A stretch of 64,000 bases of DNA, from the NCBI GenBank assembly GCA_001414345.1, contig LLCB01000103.1, positions 1-64,000 of the forward strand. Direction: 5' to 3'. The stretch is from Hymenoscyphus infarciens (lineage: Eukaryota > Ascomycota > Leotiomycetes > Helotiales > Helotiaceae). Shown piece by piece: positions 1 to 11,089 of this stretch (positions within the stretch are counted from its first letter, which is position 1; every line of letters starts with the position of its first letter). The position numbers and the translations under genes were made by a program. A model generated the notes under the pieces. The model was not told the DNA's origin, made no database searches, and saw nothing but the letters and a program-made list of their open reading frames with translations.

Positions 1-75
<75 letters not shown>
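1..75. repeat. (TTA)n microsatellite
   Basis: Uninterrupted TTA triplets. It sits where the FI element core carries a (TCG)n tract in less mutated copies (for example near 24140). It is therefore most simply read as that tract with each CG converted to TA, then possibly expanded. It is cut by the window edge. Confidence 0.9.
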
Positions 76-76
<1 letters not shown>

Positions 77-915
77 AGTATTAAAGTTAAAGTTAAAGTT
101 AAAGTCGAAGTTAAAGATAAAAGTAGCTTATATATTTATAAGTCTTAGTAGTTATATAGCTAGTTATATATAGTATACTATATTTAGTAAGAGTAACTCT
201 AGTATAAAAGCTATATCTTATTATATAACCTACTTTAGTTATATAACTTACTAAATTTATATATTAGTAGCTTTAAATTTAAGAACTACTAGAATATAAA
301 AATTATATAAGGTTTATATATAAAAAGCTACTTAGTACTTAAATTACTTTTAAAAAAAAAAATACTCTCTCTAGACTTTTTATTTTTTCTTCTAAGTACT
401 TTATTTTAGATATATTTTTTAAACTAAGTTAAGAGCTAGATTATAAGTTAGTTTATAATTTTAAATTATTTTATAAATTAGTTTTTTATTTTAAATTATT
501 TTAAATTATTTTATAAATTAGTTTCTTATTTTAAATTATTTTATAAATTAGTTTAAATTATTTTATAAATTAGGTTAAATTACTTTAAATTATTTTATAA
601 CTTAGTTTCTTACTTTAAATTATTTTATAAATTAGCTTAAATTACTTTAAATTATTTTATAAATTAGTTTCTTATTTTAAATTATTTTATAAATTAGTTT
701 AAATTTTTTTATAAATTAAGTTAAATTACTTTAAATTATTTTATAAATTAGTTTCTTACTTTAAATTATTTTATAAATTAGCTTAAATTACTTTAAATTG
801 TTTTATAAAATATATTAAAGCTACTTTAAGAAATAACTAATATCTTAAACTAGTATTAAACTAGTATTAAGTCTAAGTTAATACTAGCTTAAAACCTTAG
901 TAGAGAGTATATAAG
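1..915 (+). mobile_element. FI TIR element, right part (copy A)
   Basis: Matches the right half of the full copies at 21426-23138 and 23213-24847. In order it has: the degraded triplet tract, the 120-330 core end, a pyrimidine block with CTCTCTCTAGAC (364-375), an array of about 30-bp units of the type TTTTATAAATTAG (455-815), and a right terminus ending ATATAAG at 915. A TA follows at 916-917. The left half lies outside the window. It is inserted in the RNase H part of the Copia remnant. It encodes nothing recognisable and is strongly RIP-mutated. Confidence 0.75.
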
Positions 916-917
916 TA

Positions 918-1710
918 TTATCTATAGTATTATAGTATAGCTTTAGAGTAGACTTGTAATTTAGATACTATATCTTTTTTAAAGCTTTAAAGTAAGCTAT
1001 ATTAGGATTAGATATAAATCTAATATATCTATTAACTATAAAAGTAATATTAGGTCTAGTTTTAGTACTAAGGTATATTAAAGACTCTACTTCTTATTAA
1101 TAGGTAGTAATATTATCTTTAGTAGCTTAGTCTTTATTTTTATCTAAGTATAAGCCTAGTTTTATAAGTATAGATATAGAGGTTAGTTTATTTTTATTAA
1201 ATTTAGTTTTAATATTAGCTAGATATTTATTTTAATTTATAATAAGTGTTTAATTATTAATATTATACTTTATTTTTATTTTTAAGAACTAGTTTATAAG
1301 GCTTAAATACTATATTTTTAAGACTTTACTTATATTAGATATAATATTATTTATATCTTTCTTATTAGGTCTAGTTATTATTAAGTTATTTATATAGTAT
1401 ATAATAATAACTTTAGTAATTCTATTAATAAAAATACCTTAGTTATATAGTAAGACTATAAAGCTTAGCTTAAAGTAAATATCTAATAGATATTTATACT
1501 ATAGCTTAGGAGATTATTTTAGTCTATATAAGTCCTTATTAAGTTTATAAACCTTATTATCTACTTTAAAGCTTATAGGTTAAATAATATAGATATCTTT
1601 ATCTATATTAGTATATATAAATATGTTTTTAATATTATATTAATATAAATACTATTTATTTATTATAGCTAGTAAAAATACTAGTCTATATGTTTTAGGT
1701 TTATATATAG
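918..1710 (-). pseudogene. Ty1/Copia pol, C-terminal RT/RNase H part (RIP-degraded)
   Basis: Read on the minus strand from 1710 downwards. It continues the reverse transcriptase interrupted by the Mutator-like insertion. Visible Copia landmarks, allowing W/Q to stop and G to R or S changes typical of RIP, are a DKDIYI block, a VYKLNKDLYRLK block (normally VYKLNKALYGLKQ), and YYINNLIITRP, which corresponds to the catalytic YVDDLIITGP (both Asp codons now read Asn). Further on, RPNITFIVNRY corresponds to the start of the Copia RNase H region. The sequence then ends at the FI insertion (915). Not functional. Confidence 0.85.
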
Positions 1711-1728
1711 AGGTTGCGCTATTCTATA

Positions 1729-1740
1729 GCTAACGTTAGC
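1729..1740. repeat. Subterminal palindrome, left end of MULE
   Basis: GCTAACGTTAGC is a perfect 12-bp palindrome immediately inside the inverted terminus. It is the counterpart of the hairpin at the right end and is possibly a transposase-binding or structural site. Confidence 0.6.
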
Positions 1741-3119
1741 AGAGGTCTCTGGCCTGCTAAGTACGCTACTACGTAATTCACCCTCTTATCCTCCTATTTA
1801 CTCTAGTAGCCCCTAGTATACTAAGAGCGCTACTACGTAATTTACTCCCTTGTCCTTCTATTTACTCTATCGAAAGTGTTTTAAAATCCTTTTATATTAT
1901 ATATATATATTATTACATTTCTAAATACTAATACTCTAGAAACTATAGATATAACTTAAATTATTACTTAAAAGTGCTTAATACTTATAAAACACTTAAA
2001 TATATACTTAACTAGTTAAACTAATAAAACTGATAAAAATATTAATATCTCTAAAAAGTAGGAATAACCTTAGTTTTACCTCCTTAGAGTATCGCCTAAC
2101 TTCTAGATATATTCTAATAGTAATATATATAAGCACTTATCTTTTCTCTAAGGGGCTAGCCCCCTAGACCCCCTAGTAGAAGGGACACCCTCCTATACCT
2201 ACCCGCTAGGAGTAAGCGTCTTCTATATATAAAAGTAAATAAATTCGAGCCTTTTTACCTCTTTAATATAAATAGTAGATCGCCTAAAAATTAGTAGCTA
2301 GATATACTTATATAAATAAGCTCTTAATCTAATACTAATACTTTAATCCTTTAACCTTTTACTATCTTAATATAGAGGCTACTTCGCTTAACCTACGAGT
2401 ACGTAAAAGACCTCGAACCCTTTAACCTCCTCCTTTAAAAGTATAAGCCTTTAATAATCCTACTAATATCCTTTAAACGCGCTAAAGGCTATTTAAGTAC
2501 AACGAGGCTATTTAGCTCTCTATAGAGGAATTCGACTCTATATAGCTATATCTCTTAAACGTATAGAGCATTGTTTATATCCCTTGATTTAATTAAGATA
2601 GCGATTAAGAGACGTTGTAATATAATTATATATTTAGGCATAAACTAAATAATAGTATAGTAAAGAATAAAGTAATTAATACCTCTTAGAATTCCTTCTC
2701 TATATATAATTATAGTATTAGAATAATACGCTATATACTATCGAATTAAATATAAATTATATAGACATCTACTACTAAAGATTATAACTATATACTTTAG
2801 GCTTATAATAAAAAGGCATAGAATCTTACGATATACTATATAGTAGAGAAATAACTTATAAAGAGCTATTAACCTCCTAATATTATAGCTACTCTTAGAA
2901 GAGTATTATCTTAACTATAACTTAAAGACGCTAATAGTAGATATCTTATACTTAAGAATATATATAATTAGAAATAATTACTTAATACCGCTACTAAGAA
3001 AGTTAGTAGTGGAATTAACAATCCCTCTTATAGAGTAATAGAATTAATAGAGCCTCTTAAATTCTCTAATAAATAAGATAGCTTTCTTATTAAGATAGAG
3101 AGAGTAGTAGAACAATTAA

Positions 3120-5035
3120 AGAAGCGTATAGTATAAGGAAAAGGACTCTACTTTTATAACTCCATCGTCGTTGATAAATAAGGAAAGAGCTCTAAGAAAG
3201 ATAAGCTAAAAAGCGGCGAAGAGTATAAAGTTTAAGGATTTATATAAGTAAAAGAGAAGAGGCTTAAACTTCTAGTAAAAGATAGATATCTTATACTAAT
3301 TAATTCTACTTATAAAACTAATTACCTTAAGTAGAAGCTCTTCTTATTAGTATATCGCTTGCCTAAGAGCGTATACTTACTATCTGCTTTCTTTCTTATA
3401 TCTAATAAGGATAGCGAAATTATTAAAGCTTACTTTCAATAGCTTGTAACCTAGATAAAAGAGAAGCTTAATATATAATAGTATATTAAATATACTCTCT
3501 CTAACGACTCTGTCGCTAAGTAACTTATAATTAAGAACGTATTTATTAAGAACAGCGATTAATTCTCTTTCTATAACGCTATTAAGCACTTCCTCTATAT
3601 ATAGTACTCTAGCTAAATAATAGATTAAAACCTTAAAAACCACGGATAAGATTATCTTATAAAAGCTACTAACTACTTTAAGAGCGTACTATTCTATTAC
3701 TATATAAGAGCTAGATATAATAAATTAATATAAGCTGCTCTTAACGAGATCCTAGACAGTCTTAAGATCAAAAAGGGTAAAACCGAGTTTTAGAATATAA
3801 GAGAGTATATATAAAAGATATAGAAAGATAATAGTAAGAAGTAGGCTAATTACACTCGTTAAGAAGACCTAATTCTCTTATAAATTCTAACTACTAGCCT
3901 GAACAAAGGATAGTATTATAAGCTTAAAAGATCACTCTATCTTTGTAAAAACTAAGACTCTAGATATACCCTCGCTTTTATAATATAAACAGTCGAAGAT
4001 AACGCTAATAATTAAGCTTTAAAGAACGAAAAGGCTACTTATAACCTCGACAACAAGGAGAACGTATTTATAGATCGATATCCTTAGCTAAAGCTATTCC
4101 TAAGATTAGCTTAGAATATCTTAATAAGCAATTTTATAAACATAGAGGAGGTGTATTATAAAGCCTTTAAGAGATTACTTATAAAAGGTTAACAATTAGT
4201 ATATAAGAGCTATACTCTTAAAGCTAATAGTAAATACAATTACAAGAGCTTTTATATATAGAAGTTACTATATTAATATATACTTAAACAATTTATCCTT
4301 TTCTCTAAGCTTAAGATCGCTTAATCTCTCTAATACCAACATCTTAATCAGGATCTTAATTAGTATAAGTATTCGAGCGCTTTCTAAAGTACAACGAGAT
4401 ATATAATATTCTAACGTCCCCGCCGCGCTCGCTCTACTAATCCTCCTAAAAAGCGTATTATGTCTAAAAACTCTTAAATACACATATACTAAAACAGTTA
4501 GTAAGAGGTAGAGAAAGTAGTCTTTTAGATTAAAAATAAAGAGTATATAATTAAAGACTTTTATTAAAAGAGAGAGATACTAGAGGCATAGACTAGGCTT
4601 TTACTATTAAAGAGCGTTAGCAAGTTTAAGAAGTTTTAAGATATAATTAAACATAAGAAGCTAGAGGATTAGATTATAGAAAAGTAATAAGAGATTACTA
4701 TAGAATTTAGTACGCTTACTATATATAGAAACCAGTAAGTATATACTCCTACTACTACTAAGAGAGGTAGCGATAGCTTTAATTAGTCGAGTTTTAATAT
4801 TAATATAACCTCTTAAGTCAACGCCTTTAATTCCACTACTACTTCTAATAATACTCCCATATATTATAATACGCTAGTTACTAGAACGTAGTTAAATCAG
4901 ATACTAGAAAAGGTAGAGGTATAGGCGGAAGTTAATAAACAGATTACTAGAGACTTTAGTATAACCTTTTACGAAAAGTAGTAAGAGAGTATACTAGAAA
5001 AGAGCGGCGTAAAGAGAAAGCGCTAACCCAATTAA
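3120..5035 (+). pseudogene. MULE transposase remnant
   Basis: The plus strand reads as one protein if RIP-type stops are ignored. The key landmark is NSTYKTN at 3302-3322, matching the DxTYKTN signature around the first catalytic Asp of MULE transposases (GAT now AAT). It is followed by a hydrophobic block and an NDSVAKQ-type segment about 75 codons later. There the second acidic residue and the cysteine/histidine region (HFLYI, equivalent to LLCIWH) are expected. The tail to about 5035 is basic and low complexity. Minus-strand open frames here (3380-3643, 4268-4483) are shadows. Assignment rests on motifs, not on an alignment. Confidence 0.65.
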
Positions 5036-5297
5036 GCAATTAGTATACGATTAAGAAAAGTCCTCAGATTTAAGCTTTTTAAGCTTCGAATTAACTTTTT
5101 AGGCGCTCTATTCAATTATACGTAGTTTATTAATTTATTATTATTATAAGCTTTATTTACTCTTTTCAACCGATTTTACGTATCTATAGCCTCTTAGCAT
5201 AAATTCACTTTTTTAGGTAGAACTAGTCCTTTTTAGAAAGGTAGTAGCGATTGTTTTCTAGTAAGAGTGAATATGTTGAAATATCGCTAATTTTATA

Positions 5298-5322
5298 CGC
5301 TAGCATAGTACCTATGCTAGCG
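5298..5322. repeat. Hairpin palindrome, right end of MULE
   Basis: Arms CGCTAGCATAG (5298-5308) and CTATGCTAGCG (5312-5322) are perfect complements around a 3-nt loop. Keeping 11 intact paired bases inside heavily mutated DNA is notable. Confidence 0.8.
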
Positions 5323-5353
5323 TTGGTTATAGAATAGCGTTTCTCATATATAG

Positions 5354-8306
5354 TAGAGAATATTTCTAAGTAATTAATATCTAAAACTTAATTAAATCCT
5401 TATACTACTTATCTAGTCTTATATTTTATAATATTATTATTAAGGTTAGTTTTAATTTTATATATCTATTTACTTTTTAAAGATATTTTATTACTAAGCA
5501 AGTCTACTAGATTTTAAGTGTTTTATAACTCTAGTTTATCTACTTCTAGTTTTATAGTATAAAGCTATTTAGTACTATTAATATTAGATATAGCCTCTTT
5601 ATAATTAGCAGGCTTATTATTAATATTAGCTACTAGAGCTAGCTTATTTCTATTATCTATATTATATAGATTATTTAGTTTATTAGATTTAGGCTTATTT
5701 ATTTTAAGACTATTAAGTTTAGTATTATTTATGTCTAGTTCTTCTAAGTTACTAGTTATAGTTAATATATTTTTATTAGACTTATTAATATTTATATTAT
5801 TAGTTTTAATATTATTTATACTAAAATCGCTAAGATTAAACACGTAATTAGACACGTTTTTAATTCTAATCTTATTTATATCTAATTCTCTTAGATTAGA
5901 GTTTCTTCTATCTTCTAGTAGGCTAGTATTTATATAATTACTCTTATTTATTATATCTCTTATAATATCTAAAAACTTATTTTCTATTATATATACGTCT
6001 CTAACTTAAATAGGTATTTTAAGTATAATATTATAGAGCTTAATTAAGTTTTTATTAAAACCTATTAGTATAGCTTTATTAGCTTTTTTATCTAGCTTTT
6101 TAATACTATTTTATTTATTCTTATAATAAGCTATAAAACTAAATATCTTTATATTACCTATATAAGGTTATTCCTTATATTTAAGTTTATAAGGAGTTTT
6201 ATAGTCTAATTTAGAGTAAGGTGTTCTATTATATAGATAAGTAGTTATTAATATAGCTTCTCTTTAAAACATAAAGAGTAAGTTAGCCTAATATAAAAGG
6301 CATCTAGCTTTATTAAGTATAGTACGATTTATTCTCTCTACTAAACTATTAGGTTTAGAAGTATAAATAAGTAATAATTAATATATTATTCTATATTCTT
6401 TTAAATAGGTATTAAATTTATTATTAATGAATTTAGTACTATTATTTATACTAAATATTCTTATATATTTATTATTTATATTATTTTCTTCCTTATTTTT
6501 AAATTCTTTAAAAGCTATAAAGGCCTTACTTTTACTTCTAAGTAACTTAACTTCTAAAAACCTAGAGTATTTATCTAGAAAGGTTATAAAGTATTTATAG
6601 TTATTATAAGTATTAGGTTTTATAGGACTATATAGATCACTACTAACTTTTTCTAATAAACTAAAAACTCTACTACTTATTAGTCTATTTATCTTATTAG
6701 TAAATTTACTTTTAAGATAGTTTTTATAATTAATAATATTATTATCTATATCTTTATTAAATATAATATTATTATAACCTTTTATAGTATTAATAATCTT
6801 ATTTAATACTTATAGACTAATATATCCTAGTCTATTATATAGGTATAGTTTATTTATATTTTTATACTTTATTATATTAAGTATAGTATTACTTAATATA
6901 GTATTTTTATATCTAAGAGGAATAATATCTAAATAATATAAGTTATCTACTTTATTACCTTTAGTTATAAGCTTATTTATTTTATTATCTTTAATATAGC
7001 AGTTATTAGAGGTAAATATAGTATAGGAATTTACTAATTCACTTTAACTTATTAGATTATAGCTTAGCTTAGATATATATAAACAGTTTTTAAGTATAAA
7101 AGATTTAATAATATTATTATCTTTAAACCTAATATAAACAAAACTAACTCCTTTAATACTAATTGTTTTTACTTTACTCTACTTAACTAGTTTATTACTA
7201 GGCTTATAATCTATAAAATAGAGCTTATTATATATTATATATTTTATAGTAGTAGTATCTAATATAAAATTAGATTTATTATCTATAGAGTTAGAAGTAG
7301 TAGTAAAAACCTGTTTAACTTATCTAATATTTAATAAGGAGTTAAAGGTATCTATACTAGTTTTAGTATTAGAGTTTATAAAGTTTTTATTTTAAGTATT
7401 ATTTACCTTAAAGTCTAGATTATCTAAGCTAATATTATCCTCTCTATTATTAATAACTTAACTGTTATTATAATCGAGGTTAGTAAATATAATATCAACG
7501 TTTATATCTCTTTTATCTTAAAATAAGCTCTTTTCTTCTCTTTCTTTATTAGAGCTAGCTCTAAGTATACTCTTTTTAAACACGAAGCCTTTAGATACTT
7601 TTTATAGATTAAGATAGTAATACTTATTTATAAAGTATATAGCCTACTTATAATAGGTATAGTATTTTCCTTTTATAATCTTATAAGGCTTCTTTCCTTT
7701 ATAAGAGTTCTTATAAAGAGTAGAGCTTATAAAGGCTTCTTCTTCTTTAAACTCTTGTCTTTTAGACTTGTCTATAAGATTAGAGAATAAGTTCTCTATA
7801 GTATAGGTATTAATATCGTTTTATAAGGATTAAGTTATATTAGATATAATATTCTTATAATCCTTACTTAGATTATTAAGTACCTAGGCTATAACTACCT
7901 GTCTAGGTAGTTCTATACCTTTAGCTCTTAATTAATTGCTAAGATATTTAACCTTATTAAGGTATTCTTCTATAGAAGAGAACCTCTCTAAGAAGGTATT
8001 AAAGAACTCTCTATATAGTATAAATTCAAAAGAGAACCCTTTAAGATTATAAAGGTTCTTAAGTACGTCCTAAGTCGCTTTAGTATTATTCTTATCTTGA
8101 ATTTATAAAAGTAGGCCGTCTTCTATAAGTAATATTATATTACTTAATACTTTACACTCTTATTTAAGGTCGCCTTTAATATAAGATATAATTAATTCGA
8201 TTTATCCTTTCTTAGTAAGGAAAGCCTTAGTACGTATAGCCTAGACTTTATAATTCATAGAGCTTTTAAGCTTCTGAATACTTATATGTTTATTATAGAA
8301 AGGCAT
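5354..8306 (-). pseudogene. Ty1/Copia gag-pol, N-terminal two thirds (RIP-degraded)
   Basis: Minus-strand reading from an ATG at 8306 gives a Copia polyprotein with many TAA/TAG stops. The gag starts with a UBN2-like domain (YKVWAIRTKAF once one stop is read as Trp). A degraded CCHC knuckle lies near 7640. Next come a region resembling the protease/pre-integrase part, then a GAG-pre-integrase block LYNRLGYIS (normally LYHRLGHIS) near 6840. The integrase core follows at about 6700-6200, with a KPNSLVERINRT block (normally KPNGLVERINRT) near 6340. A linker open over 5565-5855 ends in a PANYKEAI block, and RT then begins. At 5353 it is cut by the MULE. The original order was gag, protease, integrase, RT, RNase H. 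Confidence 0.85.
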
Positions 8307-9409
8307 TACTACTATATAAGAACGGTCACGTGATAAAGCAGTTAAGGAGTAAATATATATAAATTATATATATATATAAATATATAAGTATATATATGTG
8401 TATAGGTCTTTTTAGTGTCTTAAAGGCCTCCTTATATAGACTGAAGGCTTGGCAGTCTTAGTATATAGAACTAGGTGTAGAATTAGATCCGTAGTATATA
8501 ATATCTACTAAGGTAGTAGACTTATACTAATCTAGCGATTTCTTTATACTTTTAGAATAAAGAGCTAAAACAAAGGATCCTTTATTTTAGGTCCACATAT
8601 TAACATATTACTCTAAAGCGCTCTTAACACGTTATAGACGCGTAGTTATATAACACACTTATTAGGCTTACTAGATAGGCTTATATAAGATTAAGTACGT
8701 GATCCTAGGTAGCTTATAGCGTAAGTTATAAATTATTTATAATAATTTTATTATCTTAGACTTAAATGTTTTAAATCCTTAACTTACTAATCTTATATTA
8801 TTATATATATTATAAAAAGCCTTAATATATATAGCCTAGACTTTATAATTCACAAAGCTTTTAAGCTTTTAAATACTTATATATTTATTATAAGAAGGTA
8901 TTACTACTATATAAGAATAGTTATATAATAAAGCAGTTAAAGAGTAAATATATATAAATTATATATATATATAAATATATAAGTATATATATATATTTAA
9001 GTCTTTTTAGTATTCTAAAAGCCTTCTTATATAGACTAAAGGCTTAGCAGTCTTAGTATATAGAACTAGGTATAGAATTAGGTCTATAGTATATAATATC
9101 TACTAAGGTAGTAGACTTATACTAATCTAGTAATCTCTTTATACTTTTAAAACAAAGAGCTAAAACAAAGGATTCTTTATTTTAGGTCTATATATTAACA
9201 CGTTACTCTAAAGCGCTCTTAACACGTTATAGACACGTAGTCATATAACACACTTATTAGGCTTACTAAATAGGCCTATATAAGATTAAGTACGTAATCC
9301 TAAGTAGCTTATAGTATAAGTTATAAATTATTTATAATAATTTTATTATCTTAGACTTAAATACTTTAAATCCTTAACTTACTAATCTTATATTATTATA
9401 TATATTATA
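8221..9409. repeat. 595-bp tandem duplication of the Copia 5' end
   Basis: Two units, 8221-8815 and 8816-9409, run head to tail. Both begin AAAGCCTTA and end ATATATTATAAA. Each unit carries the gag start (about 28 codons on minus), the leader with repeated TATATA, and presumably the LTR. The second unit is more strongly mutated: its gag ATG is ATA and several CG have become TA. No clear TG...CA LTR ends could be fixed. The right edge abuts the truncated FII copy at 9411. Confidence 0.75.
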
Positions 9410-10968
9410 AACCTAAATAACGTTATTCTTATATATATGCCTTAATATAATTAGTTAGATTATTTAGTTAGTCGGTTAGTCGGAATCTATAAGGTATATA
9501 CGTTAGTTTAGAAAGTAAGAGTAGAAATAGTATATACTAACAGCGATAGTAATAATATAGATAATAAATCTAATGCTTCTAATTCGCTCTACTAAAAGTC
9601 TAACTATAAAATATATCTAAATCGTTAAAAAACGAGGGATATATTATTATTATTCGACAACGTGGAATTAACTAGAGTAGTAAATACGACGAAGACGATG
9701 TAGATTATAATACTAATAAGCGGCCTAATACCGAGTAACAAATATAATATAATAGTAATAGAGAGTTATTATCGTTATCGTCGTCGTCGAAGTATCGAAG
9801 TCGAAGTCGAAGTCGAAGTCGAAGGTAGGAGTAGCTTATACGTATACTAAGCCTACTACGTAGCTAGCTATATATAGTATACTATGTTCGATAAGAGTAA
9901 CCCTAGTACGAAAGCTACGCCCTACTATATAACCCACTTTAGTTATATAACATATTAAATTTCTACGCTAGTAGCCTTAATTATAAGGATTATTAATATA
10001 TAGTTACTAATTAAAGTTAATATATAAAAAGTCTCTTAAATCGACTTTAAAAAAAACACTCTCTCTAGACTTTTTATTTTTTCTTTTAAGTACTTTTTAA
10101 GTGTTATTATACTACTAATATATAGCTAGTATATACTAAAGCTAGTATTAGTTATAGTAGAATAGTAGAAGCTACCTAGAACTACTTAGAACTACTCTAA
10201 GCCTCTCTAAACTACTTATATACCCTCTACTAGGGTTTTGAGCTAGTATTAACTTAGACTTAATACCGGTTTAATACCGGTTTAAGATATTAGTTATTTC
10301 TTAAAGTAGCTCTAATACGTTTTATAAAACGATTTAAGGTAAGAAACTGATTTATAAAACGATTTAAGGTGATTTAACCTAATTTATAAAACAATTTAAG
10401 CCGATTTATAAAACGATTTAAAGTAAGAAACCGATTTATAAAACGATTTAAGATAATTTAACCTAATTTATAAAATAATTTAAAGTAAGAAACCGATTTA
10501 TAAAACGATTTAAGGGAATTTAAGCTGATTTATAAAACGATTTAAAGTAAGAAATCGATTTATAAAACGATTTAAAATTAGAAACTAACTTATAATCTAG
10601 CTCTTAACTTAGTTTAAAAAATATATCTAAAATAAAGTACTTAGAAGAAGAAAAAAAAGTCTAGAGAGAGTGTTTTTTTTTCAAAAGCGATTTAAGTAGC
10701 TTTTTATATATAAACCTTATATAATTTTTATATTCTAGTAGTTCTTAAATTTAGAGCTACTAGCGTATAAATTTAATAAGTCACGTAACTAAAGTAGGTT
10801 ATATAGTAGAGCGTGGCTTTCGTACTAGAGTCGCTCTTACTAAACATAGTACGCTACGTATAACTAGCTACGTAACCGCCAAGACCTAGCGCATAGGCCA
10901 CCTCTACCTTCGACTTCGACTTCGACATCTTCGACTTCGACACTTCACTTCGACGACGATAACGACGA

Positions 10969-11070
10969 TGTTATATATAGAGGTTGTATTAGATAAAGCT
11001 ATCTAGGTGTTACTATCTTCTAGAGTATATACTACTAAGCTTTCTAGTCTTATTACGTGTAGTACTAATA
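10969..11070 (-). repeat. Gypsy 3' LTR (102 bp)
   Basis: Begins TGTTATATATAG and ends AGTACTAATA on plus. It aligns without gaps to 26499-26600, with nearly all differences being C-to-T or G-to-A. It is unusually short for a Gypsy LTR. In element sense this is the 3' LTR, since a polypurine tract adjoins it. Confidence 0.85.
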
Positions 11071-11084
11071 ACTCTTCCCCTTCT
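11071..11084 (-). promoter_or_regulatory. Polypurine tract of the Gypsy element
   Basis: Minus strand reads AGAAGGGGAAGAGT directly next to the 3' LTR, the expected site of plus-strand priming. It supports the minus orientation independently of the protein evidence. Confidence 0.7.
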
Positions 11085-11089
11085 AGGAG

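Larger units (their letters stand above)
1711..5345 (+). mobile_element. Mutator-like (MULE) DNA transposon, 3.6 kb
   Basis: The two ends are inverted copies built on CGCTATTCTATA (1718-1729 on plus, and the reverse complement at 5328-5339), continuing imperfectly inward. The element is bordered by an exact 8-bp direct repeat ATATATAG at 1703-1710 and 5346-5353, a size that suits MULE or hAT elements. Removing the element plus one repeat rejoins the flanking Copia reverse transcriptase in frame. Both termini carry a perfect subterminal palindrome. The inside holds a degraded MULE transposase. The GC-rich blocks at 1740-1860 and 2150-2230 are less mutated than the rest. Confidence 0.85.

Noticed and set aside
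3380..4483. Two minus ORFs (87 and 71 codons) in the MULE
   Set aside because: They lie opposite the transposase remnant read on plus, which carries the recognisable motif.
5565..5855. 96-codon minus ORF as an independent gene
   Set aside because: It is the unbroken linker between integrase and RT of the Copia polyprotein, not a gene of its own.
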